Shown in pieces: positions 45,879 through 57,805 of a DNA stretch of 64,000 bases. This DNA comes from Sclerotiophoma versabilis. Its lineage: Eukaryota; Ascomycota; Dothideomycetes; Pleosporales; Didymellaceae. A program made the position numbers and the translations under genes. The notes under the pieces were generated by a model. It made no database searches and had not been told where the DNA came from. It worked only from the letters and a program-made list of their open reading frames with translations. The stretch is from positions 1,674,001-1,738,000 of the forward strand of contig JAAROD010000080.1 in assembly GCA_012274445.1 (NCBI GenBank), read 5' to 3'. Numbering within the stretch: position 1 is the first letter of the stretch; each line of letters starts with the position of its first letter.

Positions 45879-47822
45879 GCAATAGTGTCGCTGAAGACTG
45901 TAATTGTTGCACCGCGGTTTGCAACACACCACACAAAGAGCATGCACAGCCACCAAACCACCATTAATACGTTGAGAAGACGATATTTCACTGTTTCACT
46001 TTGATCATGAACTAAAAGAAGGACAATAAGGCCAAATCTTAGGAGCGCACGTATAGTGCCGGTATTTCGGTTCTCTCATCTTTTGTCCTTGCATCAGCAT
46101 CTCAAGCGTCCTCAGCTTTACCTTTATTTCTAGCGCTCGTTTCACTGCTCTATACCTGCTTCAACGTTATACCCTCAGCATGCACAATACCCCCAACATG
46201 CTTAACCACATACATTCTTCTTATATACATGAAAGACTGTACCCGCTCACGCGGAACATTAGCTATTGTACACTTCCTTCCAGCATCCTCGGCGGCCCCT
46301 TCTGTTTTGTTTTCTGTGTAAAGCGACGAACAGCCTCGTACGCTTCTGTTACCTATATTTGGACTCATATAGTGTTCGTAGTTTGAGACACAAGTTGGAC
46401 CTCGACTATTGAGTCAATCCACTCCTTTGGTATTCAGTGCCTGTCTCGACCTGCTTTGACCCACTGTAACCTAGACTGGCTACTGTCTGCCTGCGTAGCA
46501 TGGCATGAAAGCAAGATTTGAGTTTATGCAATAACACCCCTGCTTCGGGACACACTACGATAACTCAAGCCAAGGTTTAGATCCGGTTCTACCATTCGCT
46601 GCCCCGGCAATCCAATGGCCTGGTGAGCCTTGCATACAAGCTGAGACATGACGCTCGCGGCAGGTAACCGAGCCTCCTTACACCTCAACGACGCTCCCTA
46701 CAGCGTTGATATCTGCCGCCAGCTGTAGCGAAATGATTGAGATCAAGCAGCTACAGTTTAGATGCGCTCCCGGCTTCCCGACCCTCACCAACAGGCTGCT
46801 TACGTGTGCTCAGACAGGGGATTGCCGTTCTCGGCGGTTCGTCTCGGATGTCATTTCACAAGGTTTTGGTTGTGGCCATCGATCGACGGTAAGCACGGGT
46901 AGCGAGCTAGTACGTGGACGAGCCAAGCACGGTTATGGACTGTTAACTCATAGGACTGCGTGTCCGAATGTGGCGGCGAGCGTTTGTAATAGCCATGATG
47001 ATCATGTCACTTTCTTTGCTTTTCGACAATTTGCAAACGCGAAAGAGATGAACAGCTGCAGCGATTGGCCTGGAGTGTCTTTCTTTTTAACGCGGTCCGG
47101 CCCGTAGCCGTGAACCTTTGTTGGCTGCAGGACCCTTCAGCAGCTCCTCAGCATCGGACGCAGCCAAACTCCGAACGAGAAAGAAACACACACTGCAACA
47201 CAGGTACACGCGTACAACGTAGCTGTCAAATGCGCAAGTCATATCTGCGCAACGTACAATTTTCTCTTCGTCTTCCGCAACACACGATTTGTACACGATC
47301 AACCTCACCACAGATGGCCTTCGGACTCGACTAGCTGCGTCGCACGGCATGCCATACCCCCACCCTTCTCAAGAGATTACAGCAACACTTGCGTTAGTGA
47401 CAGATAATTGCGACCACTGAGGTGTCGATATGACAATTAAATTTCTTACAGTTGCGGTGGCTGCGCTGGCGTCGGGCGTATGACGGCGCGTCAACTCTAG
47501 CGCAAAGGCGGTTGCGCTGACGTACCACAAAAAGGCGTCCTGCCGTTGTCGTTGGCTGGCGTGCCTGCGCTAGCGGGTCAGGTGATTGCAAGTGTATGTG
47601 GTGCAACGAGGCATGTGGTGAGTGTTGGTAGGACCGGATGGCAGGTTTTTCGGTGGACGCCGAGGCAGTACCGCCTGGTGAAACGAGATACATCCTTCTG
47701 ATTTTGTAATCTTTGACATGCGTCCGACTGTGATTTCAGAACAAAGTTCCTTTGGAAGCAGACAATGAAACCGGCAATATAAATATAATATTTTTCATTC
47801 CACCTATCAATCACATGATATA
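45879..47822. other. 1.9-kb intergenic tract before the tRNA
   Basis: No supported gene. The longest frame (133 codons, plus, 46706-47107) has no motif. The final 200 bp before the tRNA are AT-rich (TATAAATATAATATTTTT near 47780), as is usual upstream of pol III genes. Confidence 0.6.
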
Positions 47823-47911
47823 GGTCGCTTAGCTCAGTTGGTTAGAGCGTGGTGCTAATAGGTTTTACCCTTGATACGCCAAGGTCGCGAGTTCGACCCT
47901 CGTAGTGACCA
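47823..47911 (+). tRNA. tRNA-Ile (anticodon AAU) with a 15-nt intron
   Basis: The acceptor stem GGTCGCT pairs with AGTGACC. The D arm is AGCTCAGTTGGTTAGAGC. The anticodon stem TGGTG pairs with CGCCA around the loop CTAATAA, anticodon AAT. The T arm is CGCGAGTTCGACCCTCG. A 15-nt intron, 47861-47875, sits after position 37, the standard eukaryotic site, so the tRNA needs the splicing endonuclease, ligase and TPT1. Discriminator base A at 47911; CCA is not encoded. Confidence 0.96.
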
Positions 47912-50242
47912 TCCTTTATTGCGCTCCGGATGTTCTTGGAGCTGCTCTTGTTTTTGCCCTTGCCACTGGTGTTTGGGACACTCTGTTCAGTCTGAACGGG
48001 ATAGTGTTTTGCTGTCTTAGCGTCGAGCGTACGACGCGCACTTTTTATCATCTATAGACTTTGATGAGCTGCGAATTAAGTTTTAAGTTTTCGAGCACTG
48101 GGCAGTGGTTCGCAGCGCGAACGAGACACCCGCTGTCGACGGACCCATCCGCACTGTGCACCCTGTCAAACGCACGAAGCCGTCGCTTCAGGTTGATCGT
48201 CAAGTGCTAGAGACGGGATCTCACAGCAATGCGAAGCTCAGTAAGTATCATGTGGGTGGCATTGAGACCTGTATGTTATCCTCAGAGCATGAAGACCGGC
48301 AGTTGAACTGGCGCGCTCACCGCAATGCTGTCGCTTGCAACGTGTCAAACGCCTTCTCTTTCCAGAGTGATACTCCCAATGCTGTGTTACATGGCGATGA
48401 AGGCACCCCCAACCGTGCCCAGCCTTGTGGGCCGCCAATATGGCCTTTTGACGTCAGCCTCATTTTGCGATATCGATTCGACATGGAGTTCTTCCTGCTT
48501 TGGGCTGCATCCAACAAGCGTCGGAGGTGGAATCCTGCGCACAGTGCTGAGAACCATGTTTTCTCCACCGCGGGATGTCTTGCATCTCTAATTGCGTCCC
48601 TTCTTTCCGAGGGTCTACGGTCATATCATTGTACAGCTGGAACTTGAGAGTTGATACTCGCAGCCCCTGTACATCACCCGATCGGTGCAGAATACCATGT
48701 GACCTTCATCACATTGTGGTTGCTAGGGTACCAATTCTGTTTTGCAGTTTGTGAAAGAGGCGGTGTCTGGCCAAGGCCCTTGCAAAGCAAAGGATTCGAG
48801 GTTCAACTATTAATGTGGATATCGAGTCAGGCTGCTGTTACACGGATGACTATCGATTAGGAAAGTCGGCGACGTGAGGATCTCTGGGTTCATGTTACTT
48901 CCCATCGTGTCGATAAGCGCCGTCGAGTCCGCGGTTGGCGACAGTATCGCGCTGCAAGTAAGCTGACATCAGTATCTCGCACTGTGTTAGCAAGGTGGGA
49001 CGATATGGCGGCACGACCAATTCAGGTACGCGAGCCCTATGATAAGACGATGTGAGATCAGCTGTGGCGTGCGGGGGATCTCAACACAATGTCGCTTCTG
49101 ACTACTATTGACAGGGTTTTGCTGAAATATCCACGGCTCTTGTTGAAATTGAGACGTCCACCTGAGCTGACAGAAAGGCGGTTAATTGTAGCATCAGTAT
49201 GGACGGCGGGTCGTTGCGGGTCCAGGGAAGCCCTGGTTCAGCCCACACTGCATCACAGTCGTTGTCAACCGGCAGCGGGACGTCGCGTGGCTTTCAATAA
49301 TTCAAACTTTCGACGTTCGGAACGCTACACGACATGACGGTAGCTTAACCTCACCACCTCATTCCTGCTCTGCGGCCCTTCTGCATCCTTTCTCTGCCAG
49401 GTACCCACAAGCACACTAATAGCGGAGATGAGCACATGGCAAGCTCGTATTTGACTGTTCCATTCTTGGCTAGAAACATCGTTCTCGGGCTGCAATAAAT
49501 GTTCGTGTAGCCGACTATTGATGCACCAGCATATATCACGGTCCGTCGCGCTCTCTGAACGATCCTATGTCACTCCAGGTGCATGCAGCGAGACGTTCAC
49601 TTTCGCCGTTAAAGCTATGACGAAGCCTACCGCCTAATTGCCTCGACCATCGTATGATGGTTGACAAGCGGGTTCGGGGTATGAAGCATTGAAGGAATTC
49701 CCGGTGGCTGAACGATAGCGCAAACAGCGGGGTACATTGTACCTACCTTACGTTGCCTTTTCGCTTTGTTCCCTTTCTTCAGCTTTTCCTCAAGAAGTCA
49801 GGTGCTCGTTGCTGCATGCACTTGCAGTCCCACGGGAAGTCTGGACTTGCATATCTCTCAACAATTCGTGCCGTTCAATTTTGTGATTGGTCCACTACCC
49901 CTCTTTTCGGGTAGAGCGGTGTACCTTTTTCACGACGACGCGGGATGAGCTGTTTGTACATGAATATACAGCATGCGTATGAGGAACGTCAACTATTTGA
50001 AGATTGACCACGGAGGACAAAGTTCAAACCCTTGGTAGGGACATATTGCCGGCAACACCTACAGTCGACAACATGTTTACACTGTACGCAGAGATCTAGC
50101 TGCATTCGGCAGGCGGAAAAGCTTTTAAGCCAGTCAGTGACCTCAGGATTGGCGGTTCGAAGATAGATTATGGTAGTGGGAAGCTGCCGTGAACTGAGAG
50201 TAGATTTGAAGTGCGCGATATGCGCAGCTACTCTGACACGAG
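47912..50242. other. 2.3-kb intergenic tract
   Basis: No supported gene. A 180-codon plus-strand frame (48105-48647) begins at a GTG, has no recognisable domain and is judged fortuitous, though it is the longest here. Remaining frames are below 90 codons. The right end is the 3' region of the PXA gene. Confidence 0.55.
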
Positions 50243-53102
50243 TTACCCTGTTCGCTCTTCTATCAGGTCTCGTATTCCTTGCCGTTCCAGTTCGGGCGCT
50301 AATCTCAGCACAATTAACTCGAGTATCTGGAAGATGAGATGCTTGTTCAAGTACGTGTCCTCAAGACATTCAAGGATTTCTTCGACCTGCTGATATTGTG
50401 CGACTTTGTTATCACTTGCAAGGAAAGCAACTGCCACTTTTGGTGGTAGCAAGCCGAGCAGCGAGGCGGCGCAACGGCGCTTGATCTCCTTTGTCTCGTC
50501 TTCGGTCGGTATCTGTCTTGGGGGACCCATGCCATTGTTCGGAAACAATGTAGCGCGCACTGTCCGGAGTACAACTGGAAGTAGAGCGGGGTTCAAGATG
50601 CGCGAATGGACTATGTGAGAGAGAAATCTAGCAAACATGCGGTTAGTGCATTGTACTTTGGTGTAAAAGATCGCTTTGATTGGCGCATAGTATGCAATTA
50701 GCACGCAATGCGTCCGAGTGGTCCAGTCCGCAGGGTCAAGTCAGCCGATGCTACAAAGCGCCAGATTCTTTAATCGGAGTATCCTAAAGCGGCCGCAGAG
50801 CAATACTCTCAAAAGAGGGTCACCGTGGGATCTCCAGGCCGCAAAGTGAGGCGACATGGACATGCTCTACGGCCCCTCGAGTAGACCAAGCATAGGGTCG
50901 ATCCTAAGCCGTCTGTAGTGAGACCAGATGTGCCGAAGTAATCTTGTGCAGGCATGTCTTGTAACAAACTGGTTCTGCCATGATTCTCCGTACCAATCGT
51001 CATCGGTTGTTCGTTCCTGGTATAATATGTGGTAGCGATATCGCATTTCTGCGGAATGGTCGTGAGGTGAAGCGCAACCGTCAGGCGCAACCGTCAGGCG
51101 GTCTTGGTGGCAGGGTCCGGGTTTGCGACAGCCACCAATGTTGTGCTTGTACATGAGGAACGGCCAGTCCCGAGTTCAACGGACGGCTGACGATGTGGGT
51201 AGATCACCGGGCGCGTAAGCGGGCTACCTACGATGGTTACAACCGCGATAAGACGGCTTAGGGCTCAACATTCTTGCAGCAGAGCCCGCAGCATCGCAGG
51301 TCGCATCGTAAGCTGCCCATACGCAGTCGCGTTTTGCGATCGGTCCATCCAAATTGCCAGTGTCGGGCTGCCGTTTTAATGGTGGTGAGGAGGGGCCATC
51401 CTTGCCAAGGCCTAGGCATGGGGCGTCGAATTGCCGCCCGGGACGGGTGCAAGGGCTTGCATGAATCGGCGCACCCCCAAACTAGGGTACGACCGTGTGA
51501 GGGTCTGCGGGCCGTAGCATTCGCTGAGGCGAGGTCAAGTGACCAGAATTACATGCGGTCCTTCTGCACGTTGTGTTGCACTGGGCTTGGATGCAGATGT
51601 TGCTGGCCAACCATGGAATCAAGTAAAGAAATTGTCGCAACTCACCTGTCCAATACACCGTCGGTGTCACCCACCCTTCCTGGGCCGAACAATGCTCCAC
51701 AATGCAGCATTGAGATAAAACCAGTCAGCCAAGGCATGCGGGCGTCCAACTCCACAAACTGCGCTGCGCAGCTCCACAGTTTCATGCTCACGATAGGTCG
51801 TTTGGTCGCCAGTAAACGCGTTGAGGCCTGAGACTCCACCTCTGTCAGGTATGATTGGCGATTTTCTTCTGTCGGTGTCGGTCCGCCTGTCAAAGACCTC
51901 GAAGGCAACGATGACGCTGTGGCTATAGTTAGAGACACCGCGCGCAGCGCTGTATACGCCAAAAATACGTATTGAATGAGCATCCAGAACAAGCCCGAAG
52001 CCGATATGGTTGTGGACTGATGACGACTTGTATCAGCGACTGGCAAGCTGATTGAACCAGTGTGCTGTTCAGCATGTGATGGCAACAGTCCAAAGCGTTC
52101 TAGGCGACTTAATTCTTCAGCTGCGGCTCCATCGTCTGATGGAGGTTCTTCCTCTTCGACAGGATCGGTCTGGAGGATATCTGCAATCCTCCCAATAGCT
52201 TCCCATAATAGCCAGCCTTCACAAGCTTTCCCGCTGATGCCGTTGCCTAATATCATCTCGGCAAAGATCTCTGCCACTAGGGATCGTAGGCATCCATTCT
52301 TCAGATCATCGGTGGGGAGCAATATGGCTAGTACTCCCTGTATGATAAGCTGGCGCCAGGCAGACTCGCTTTCCCGCTGCTCGACATATGTTGACGGCAC
52401 GGCATCGGTCGGGACGGGAGACAAAGCAGGATGCGGGTAGAGTGTGTGGTAGATGGGACGTGGATCTGACACTAGCGATTGTGGAGAAGAGGCTTGTCGC
52501 TTCGCGAGGCGAAATGCTTCAAGGTGTGTCATTAAACATGCTTCCCGCGGCCTCAACAAGGATCAGGTTCACCTACCGGTCAGATGCTCTTCCAAGAGCC
52601 CTGGAATCTCATCTAGCAATAGACCTTCCAGATCGACCTTACGTAGACGCTGCTCGAGTGCTCTTGTGCAGTGTGCAATGACTTGAATAACTTCGTTGAC
52701 AAAGACGTGGTCAGGGGTGATTTTTGAGTACCATGTCTGCACAAACTCCTTGATGATTACTGAGATAATACCATACAATTGGAGATCAACTTCGTTTGAG
52801 CTCGTCAATGGTGGAAGGAGCTCGTCGATTGGACGAGGCGTGGTCCCCCCTTTCTCGCCATTTCCGAGCAGAACATCGTGAGAGCACAGGGTTCGCCGAA
52901 TAAAAGCTGCGGTGGCTTTATCTGATGTTGTATCAGTCTCCAGTTTCTGGGGCTCGGATACCCTCTTTCCTCCGTTTATACGAGCGTGATTTGGCGTAAT
53001 GTTCCCAGCAGAATCTGACCTTGTTGGTATTGGGGGCTGGTGGGGATGTGGCTGCAAATGTGAAAGGTCCAGCTCTTGTTGCGTGCTCTCCTTCATGATC
53101 AC
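50243..53102 (-). CDS. PXA-domain protein (sorting-nexin-associated domain)
   Basis: PXA domains occur in MDM1/SNX13-type membrane-tethering proteins and in stand-alone fungal proteins. Exons 52577-53102, 51646-52516 and 50243-50627 give 593 aa. The N-terminal ~110 residues are Pro/Ser/Thr-rich. PXA begins near residue 115 with VDLQLYGIISVIIKEFVQTW and includes HVFVNEVIQVIAHC and LLLDEIPGLLEEH, then crosses intron 1. YPHPALSPVP and GVLAILLPTDDLKNGCLRSL follow. A hydrophobic segment FWMLIQYVFLAYTALRAVSL near residue 365 may be a membrane anchor. The last exon is joined as GVLDR to FLSHIVHSRILNPALLP. Intron 2 (50628-51645) is 1018 bp, exceptional for this window. No PX or RGS domain follows. 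Divergent from MED10. Confidence 0.88.
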
Positions 53103-53352
53103 CTTGTGTCATTTACCATCTTCTGACGGTAAGCTCTGTACCAGCACGTAATGGCGCTTTGAGTAGTGCTGTGCGATTAAGGGTCGCAGTTTGTCCAAGT
53201 TGTTGAAGGTAAAGGCGGTGACGCAAGAGCTGCACGGAACTCTTTTTCGCCGATGTCTTGGCATATTTGACTGAGCGCTGAACGTGACTGTCTTATCTCC
53301 AAATGCAACGACACTCGCAAGATCAGGACAGTGCAGTCGAAATATTCGTACA
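53103..53352. promoter_or_regulatory. Divergent promoter of the PXA gene and MED10
   Basis: Only 250 bp separate the start codons of the minus-strand PXA gene and the plus-strand MED10, so regulatory sequence must be shared or interleaved. No specific box was identified. Confidence 0.6.
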
Positions 53353-53880
53353 ATGAGTGCAGCAGACACTGATGGTATGCTGATCATGACTTTGACGCAA
53401 GACCACAATCTAACAGCAGCCAATAGCGATCGCTGCAGTCGAGCGGCAGCTCAAAGACATTGTGCAGACGCTGTATAACCTCATAGTCCAGGCTTACGAT
53501 CATCATGGGAGCAAAACCCAAGAAGCTATGAAGCGTGAAGTGTAGGTTTTTGCTGGAGTGCACGGTGTGTTGGTGCTAACACGAACTGCAGCCATTCACT
53601 CATTCAAAATCTTGTAAAGCTTTCACAGACGGCTCCCTCTGTACACATCGACATACCTCCAGAAGTCACAAACTACGTGGAGAGCTCTCGAAATCCCGAT
53701 ATCTACACTCGGGAATTTGTCGAACTTGTGCAGCGCACAAACCAGATGTTAAAAGGCCGCGAAGAGGCATACCGTTTTCTGCAAGAACAAATTGCATGGC
53801 AGCTTTCAAATGCTGTACCAGAGCTTAGAAACGACGTCATCAAGGTTGTCGAAGCTACTGGAGGTAAAGTTCCGACCTGA
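53353..53880 (+). CDS. MED10: Mediator subunit 10
   Basis: Middle-module subunit of the Mediator coactivator of RNA polymerase II (Nut2 in yeast). Exons 53353-53374, 53439-53541 and 53592-53880 give 137 aa. The first exon encodes MSAADTD and joins VERQLKDIVQTLYNLIVQAY, the conserved N-terminal helix. DHHGSKTQEAMKREV follows, then after intron 2 HSLIQNLVKLSQTA, with IPPEVTNYVESSRNPDIYTR and EFVELVQRTNQMLKGRE. All three exons are needed for the full family block. Length is as expected for fungal MED10, and all splice sites are canonical. Confidence 0.96.
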
Positions 53881-54554
53881 TCTCGGAGCTTGTGGTCGAG
53901 TACTCGAAGCCACATCATCAAATTTCTCGCCCCCTGCAGGCGCACCAAGTCACGGCCGACGTACCTTTGACATACCGTGGATGAAAACCTTGTTATATTC
54001 TGTGTGCTTTCTGCTCATCTCAACGGACTTTTGCAGCAAGCATTGCTGCATCATTTGTTTAGACTGCTTGCCTAAGACTATGGGGCGGGATCGATATGCT
54101 ACCCTCAAATCGCACACTGTGCGACAGCACTATGACCAACAATAGTACACGCCAGGATTTGACTGAAGAACCCTACGTCTGAAAGGCTGCCCTCCTCCAG
54201 TTGCGCTGGCTTTTCCTTTCACAGTCCAGCGCATACAGCATGCATGGAACCCAAACGTTCGCAATCTTTGGGGACGTAATATTGTAGACTGGTTGGCAGA
54301 ACAGGATCACCACTGTAAACCAGCACGTGCGATCGTCACAATTGCGATTGGGGCATATTCACTGTGTAGCAAACGTTGGGTTTTGAACATTGTGGCTTCA
54401 CAAGGGTCTCGCAATTCAAATTACATGGCCTATTTCCTTGTAAACCGCCATAACGGTAGTCTTCTGAACTCTGAACTCTAACGTTCTTCCACTCATCTAC
54501 ATTACAGCAAGCTTTTTAGTTGATCCTATACGCTTCCACAGAAGCAACTGCATC
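53881..54554. other. Intergenic stretch after MED10
   Basis: About 670 bp between plus-strand genes. A 117-codon frame starting inside MED10 in another phase is a shadow. Nothing else was seen. Confidence 0.6.
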
Positions 54555-55673
54555 ATGCTCGAGGTTCATCGCATAGCCACTACCAACTTATGCGCATGGG
54601 GTTCGGACATTACAGAGCCCGAATTTAAACCAACACCACCCACGAACTTTACACCTGAGCAGAGCTCTCAGGATGCTGGTTCTTGGATCAACATAAATGA
54701 AAAGTCTACGTCAATTCTTGGGTCTGAGAATTCCAGCACAACGTTTGCATGTGCTGGTGAGCTGGAGTGCGTCTCGCGTGCTGATCTGCGATGCAACACA
54801 CCTACAACGAATCCTGCTTCAAGCGGCATAACACTTGCCACGGAATCATACATTCTAGATACAGTCACCTTCCCGTCACACGCAGCTCATCTCCTCCCCT
54901 CAGAGCAGAATGGTACATGGCACACTCCGGCCCACTATGCGCTCGAGAATCTTGGCGAGTCTGCCTTGACGTTTCGAGGGGTCTTGGAACGGTATACAAA
55001 CGATCTCGACGTACCTACACTTCTTCACAAGCTAAAGCACGTAGCCGAAAACCACAAGGATGATCTTGAGGACTTCGTCAATCGTTCACTGGCAGATTGT
55101 GATCTAGTTGAGACGCACAATCGAGTTCGATGTCTCGTGCTTGCCATCTCCAAGCCCAACATACGACAAGTCGACCACGCTATAGACACAATGACAGAGA
55201 TTGTACAATATCTGCGAAAACGTCGCTCAAAGCCAGAGCTTCTTGAACAGCACCACGATGACAAGTATGTATTTGCACAGATCTTGTACCAGAAAGCACG
55301 CCGCGCCTTGTTTGAGCAGGGAATCTGCAAGGAGTGGCAGATAATGAATGGCAACCACACAAATATGCAGAATTCCATGCAATCAGCTTTGATCAAAACC
55401 TTCACAGATATAAAACATCTGTACACGAACGTGCTACTCTTCCGAGCAAAACCTCTATGGGTGGCTGATCAAGGAAAGAAGGGTTGGCGTTTAGAGCTTG
55501 ATGCTGAGCGCGTGATGGTCGAGGTCGGTCCAGTAACAAACATATCTTTAGTAGAGCTCGGCCTTGTTGACACTGGTTTCGAGCTTCCAGAGTCTTGCGG
55601 GTGCGTCTCCATCATGGATCTTAATTGGCAAGTTCACGTTGTGGAGGACGAATGGCAACTGCTCGAAGAGTGA
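54555..55673 (+). CDS. Hypothetical protein, 372 aa
   Basis: A single open frame with evenly distributed residues, good start context and no competing frame of equal length, so it is likely a real gene. I recognise no family. The N-terminal ~110 residues are Thr/Ser/Asn-rich and probably disordered. The remainder looks helical (LTFRGVLERYTNDLDVPTLL, then VDHAIDTMTEIVQYLRKRR and YQKARRALFEQ). The C terminus has alternating hydrophobic strands (RLELDAERVMVEVGPV, SIMDLNWQVHVVEDEWQLLE). No signal peptide, transmembrane helix or zinc motif is seen. It is tail-to-tail with BOR1, 188 bp away. Confidence 0.7.
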   Translation: MLEVHRIATTNLCAWGSDITEPEFKPTPPTNFTPEQSSQDAGSWININEKSTSILGSENSSTTFACAGELECVSRADLRCNTPTTNPASSGITLATESYILDTVTFPSHAAHLLPSEQNGTWHTPAHYALENLGESALTFRGVLERYTNDLDVPTLLHKLKHVAENHKDDLEDFVNRSLADCDLVETHNRVRCLVLAISKPNIRQVDHAIDTMTEIVQYLRKRRSKPELLEQHHDDKYVFAQILYQKARRALFEQGICKEWQIMNGNHTNMQNSMQSALIKTFTDIKHLYTNVLLFRAKPLWVADQGKKGWRLELDAERVMVEVGPVTNISLVELGLVDTGFELPESCGCVSIMDLNWQVHVVEDEWQLLEE

Positions 55674-55861
55674 AAGTGTTTGCATACTTCATTCACGTAT
55701 TAATGTCTCTCTCAGCTTTCTCCAGTCTTTTCTAGATTTGTTTTTTCCCTTGTCTATAGTAATTGTCCATTTCGCGATGTCTACCTTGTAACACTTCCAG
55801 CACACTGGGTCATAGCACTGAGATTTCGAATATTGCTCGTCCTAGCACCGTAGTCATCATC

Positions 55862-57805
55862 TTATTCAGCATCACAAGACGCTCTCCAAGTTTCGTCAAA
55901 ATCCTGCTCCAAACCTTTCACCTTGGCAGGTGTACCTCCAAAGCTAACAAGCACAGCGGGGTTATTCGCAGTGAGCGCATCAAGAGCCGATAGATCGTGC
56001 GCGGAGAACCATTTGGGCATGAAGAATGTACGTAGTGGGATGAGGGCGATGATCAAGACTGGGAAGCCGATGGCAGCAATGGTCTGCGAGATGGCGACTG
56101 TGCAAGCGACGCCAAGAGCTTGAAGGCCGACGTACATCCAGATCTTGCTGCGTGGAACGGTGTTGAGCGAATTCTTTGAGTCGAGGAAGCGGTGTTCGGA
56201 GTTTAGATACCAGAATTTTGCGAGGATACCGTTGCTCTCGATAGAGCCCCACTGTGAGGTTATCAGTATAGTCGTTTGATATACAAACATGATATAAACT
56301 TACACCAACAACAAAGAACACACCTGCGAACACAGCCGCAGGCATGGTGCTCAGCACGGTTAGAAGCGGCCCTGTCATGGTGCCCCAGATTGCCATCCCC
56401 ATGAGGAAATGGCTCACTCGCTGCTCAACCACAGCTGTAACCTCAACAAGTGGTTTGCGGATCTCATCGCCACCCGTAGTTTCTACAATCTCAAGACGAG
56501 TCTCATAGATCGTCAGAGAATCTGTATGTACGGGCGCTTGGGGAACGAGACCGTTGGGCAGAGGCAAACCGATGATTCCAGAGACAAAGCATGTGCAGCC
56601 GAGCAGGAAGAAGTCCCAATGGAAACCTGCAGGCTTCTTGAGAGGAAATCGACGTGCCTGTGCGGTAAGTGACGATACATTCTGTGGCGAACCATTAGCA
56701 AAAATACTGAAAAAGAGTCAAATTTGACTTACATGATCATAGTAGAAGAGAAGCATCATTAGAAAGCCAAACGGCAGCGCTACAAACACCCATTTGGTGT
56801 CGAGAGTCCAAAACTGAATCACCCAGTTACGAGGCTGAGTAGGTTGAAACGCGCCAACCGTTGGTACGCGATACTGCTCGGTCCTACCCAGGCGACCAGG
56901 AATGTGCGAAAAGCCGACCCAAAATAGGGTCGGAAAGACGAACGAGTAGTCGGCAAGAATACCACGAATCCAGGGTTTCCAAATGGTGCTGCCACCAATA
57001 TTCTCGAGACTATAGACGGAGCCGAAGAAGAGCATAGCAATTACGATGGACAGGTAACCCCCTTCAAAGCCCGATATCTCGAAGAGATAGACAAGTTCTT
57101 CGACTCCCTTGACTGCGTAGCTTTGTCAGTAAAGGACAAACCCCTCTGACACATCTTTACATACCACAATAGATAATGCCCACATACATGCCAAACGACT
57201 CGCTAGAAAAGTCTGTGACATACGCCATATAGTCGCAGTAGTTGCCGAAGCTGACGATCCAATGGAAGATTGCTGCCCAGATGCCGACCCATGCTGTGAA
57301 AGCTGGATAGATGGAAGGGTCGTACCTCTCAATGATGTCGTATATGGTGTAGTTGAAGAGAGCGATCAGACCAGTGACTCCAACGATAGTGAGAGGTTGG
57401 CAGGAGAGGATACTAAACACCATGGCAGCCAGCGCAGATGCGAGAAGTGCCTCGTTGACGCCGAAAAACCCACCAGTTCGACGATACATGTCTAACGTGA
57501 AAGCAATGGCTGGTAGAACGCTAAATACGTCAGCATATGATGGCACCAAGCTCGATAGACTTGATCTACTTGATGAAGTACATGCGAACCGTGCTAGCAA
57601 ATACTCGATAGGTGAAGGCATCCGTAATGTCGCTCCAGTAGTATGGCAGTCTTCGCTTTACATCGTAGTACATACCGCGACCTGGTCGCAGTATGCGCCA
57701 TCTTCGCCAGCCTTTCTGGTTCTGAAATGTGTACGACTCGGTGGTAAAGACCTTCTTTAACCTATTCTTCTTTTCTACCGTTTCTGTCGATGCTGGCTCG
57801 TCCAT
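55862..57805 (-). CDS. BOR1: Borate / anion exchanger-family transporter
   Basis: SLC4-type (HCO3- transporter) membrane protein. Yeast Bor1 exports borate at the plasma membrane. Exons 57570-57805, 57165-57520, 56733-57112, 56304-56681 and 55862-56251 give 579 aa. The N terminus RPGRGMYYDVKRRLPYYWSD is characteristic. The first membrane block follows (NVLPAIAFTLDMYRRTGGFF, QPLTIVGVTGLIALFNYTIY), then VGIWAAIFHWIVSFGN and ISGFEGGYLSIVIAMLFFGS. The core continues with LPLPNGLVPQAPVHTDSLTI, conserved in the family, and VVEQRVSHFLMGMAIWG. Roughly ten to twelve hydrophobic segments are visible. Four introns, all GT-AG and all in frame. Confidence 0.95.

Noticed and set aside
48105..48647. 180-codon plus-strand frame after the tRNA
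   Set aside because: Begins at GTG, no recognisable domain, and the flanking region shows no gene-like signals.
53109..53423. 104-codon minus-strand frame between the PXA gene and MED10
   Set aside because: Lies over the MED10 first exon and the divergent promoter; no conserved motif.
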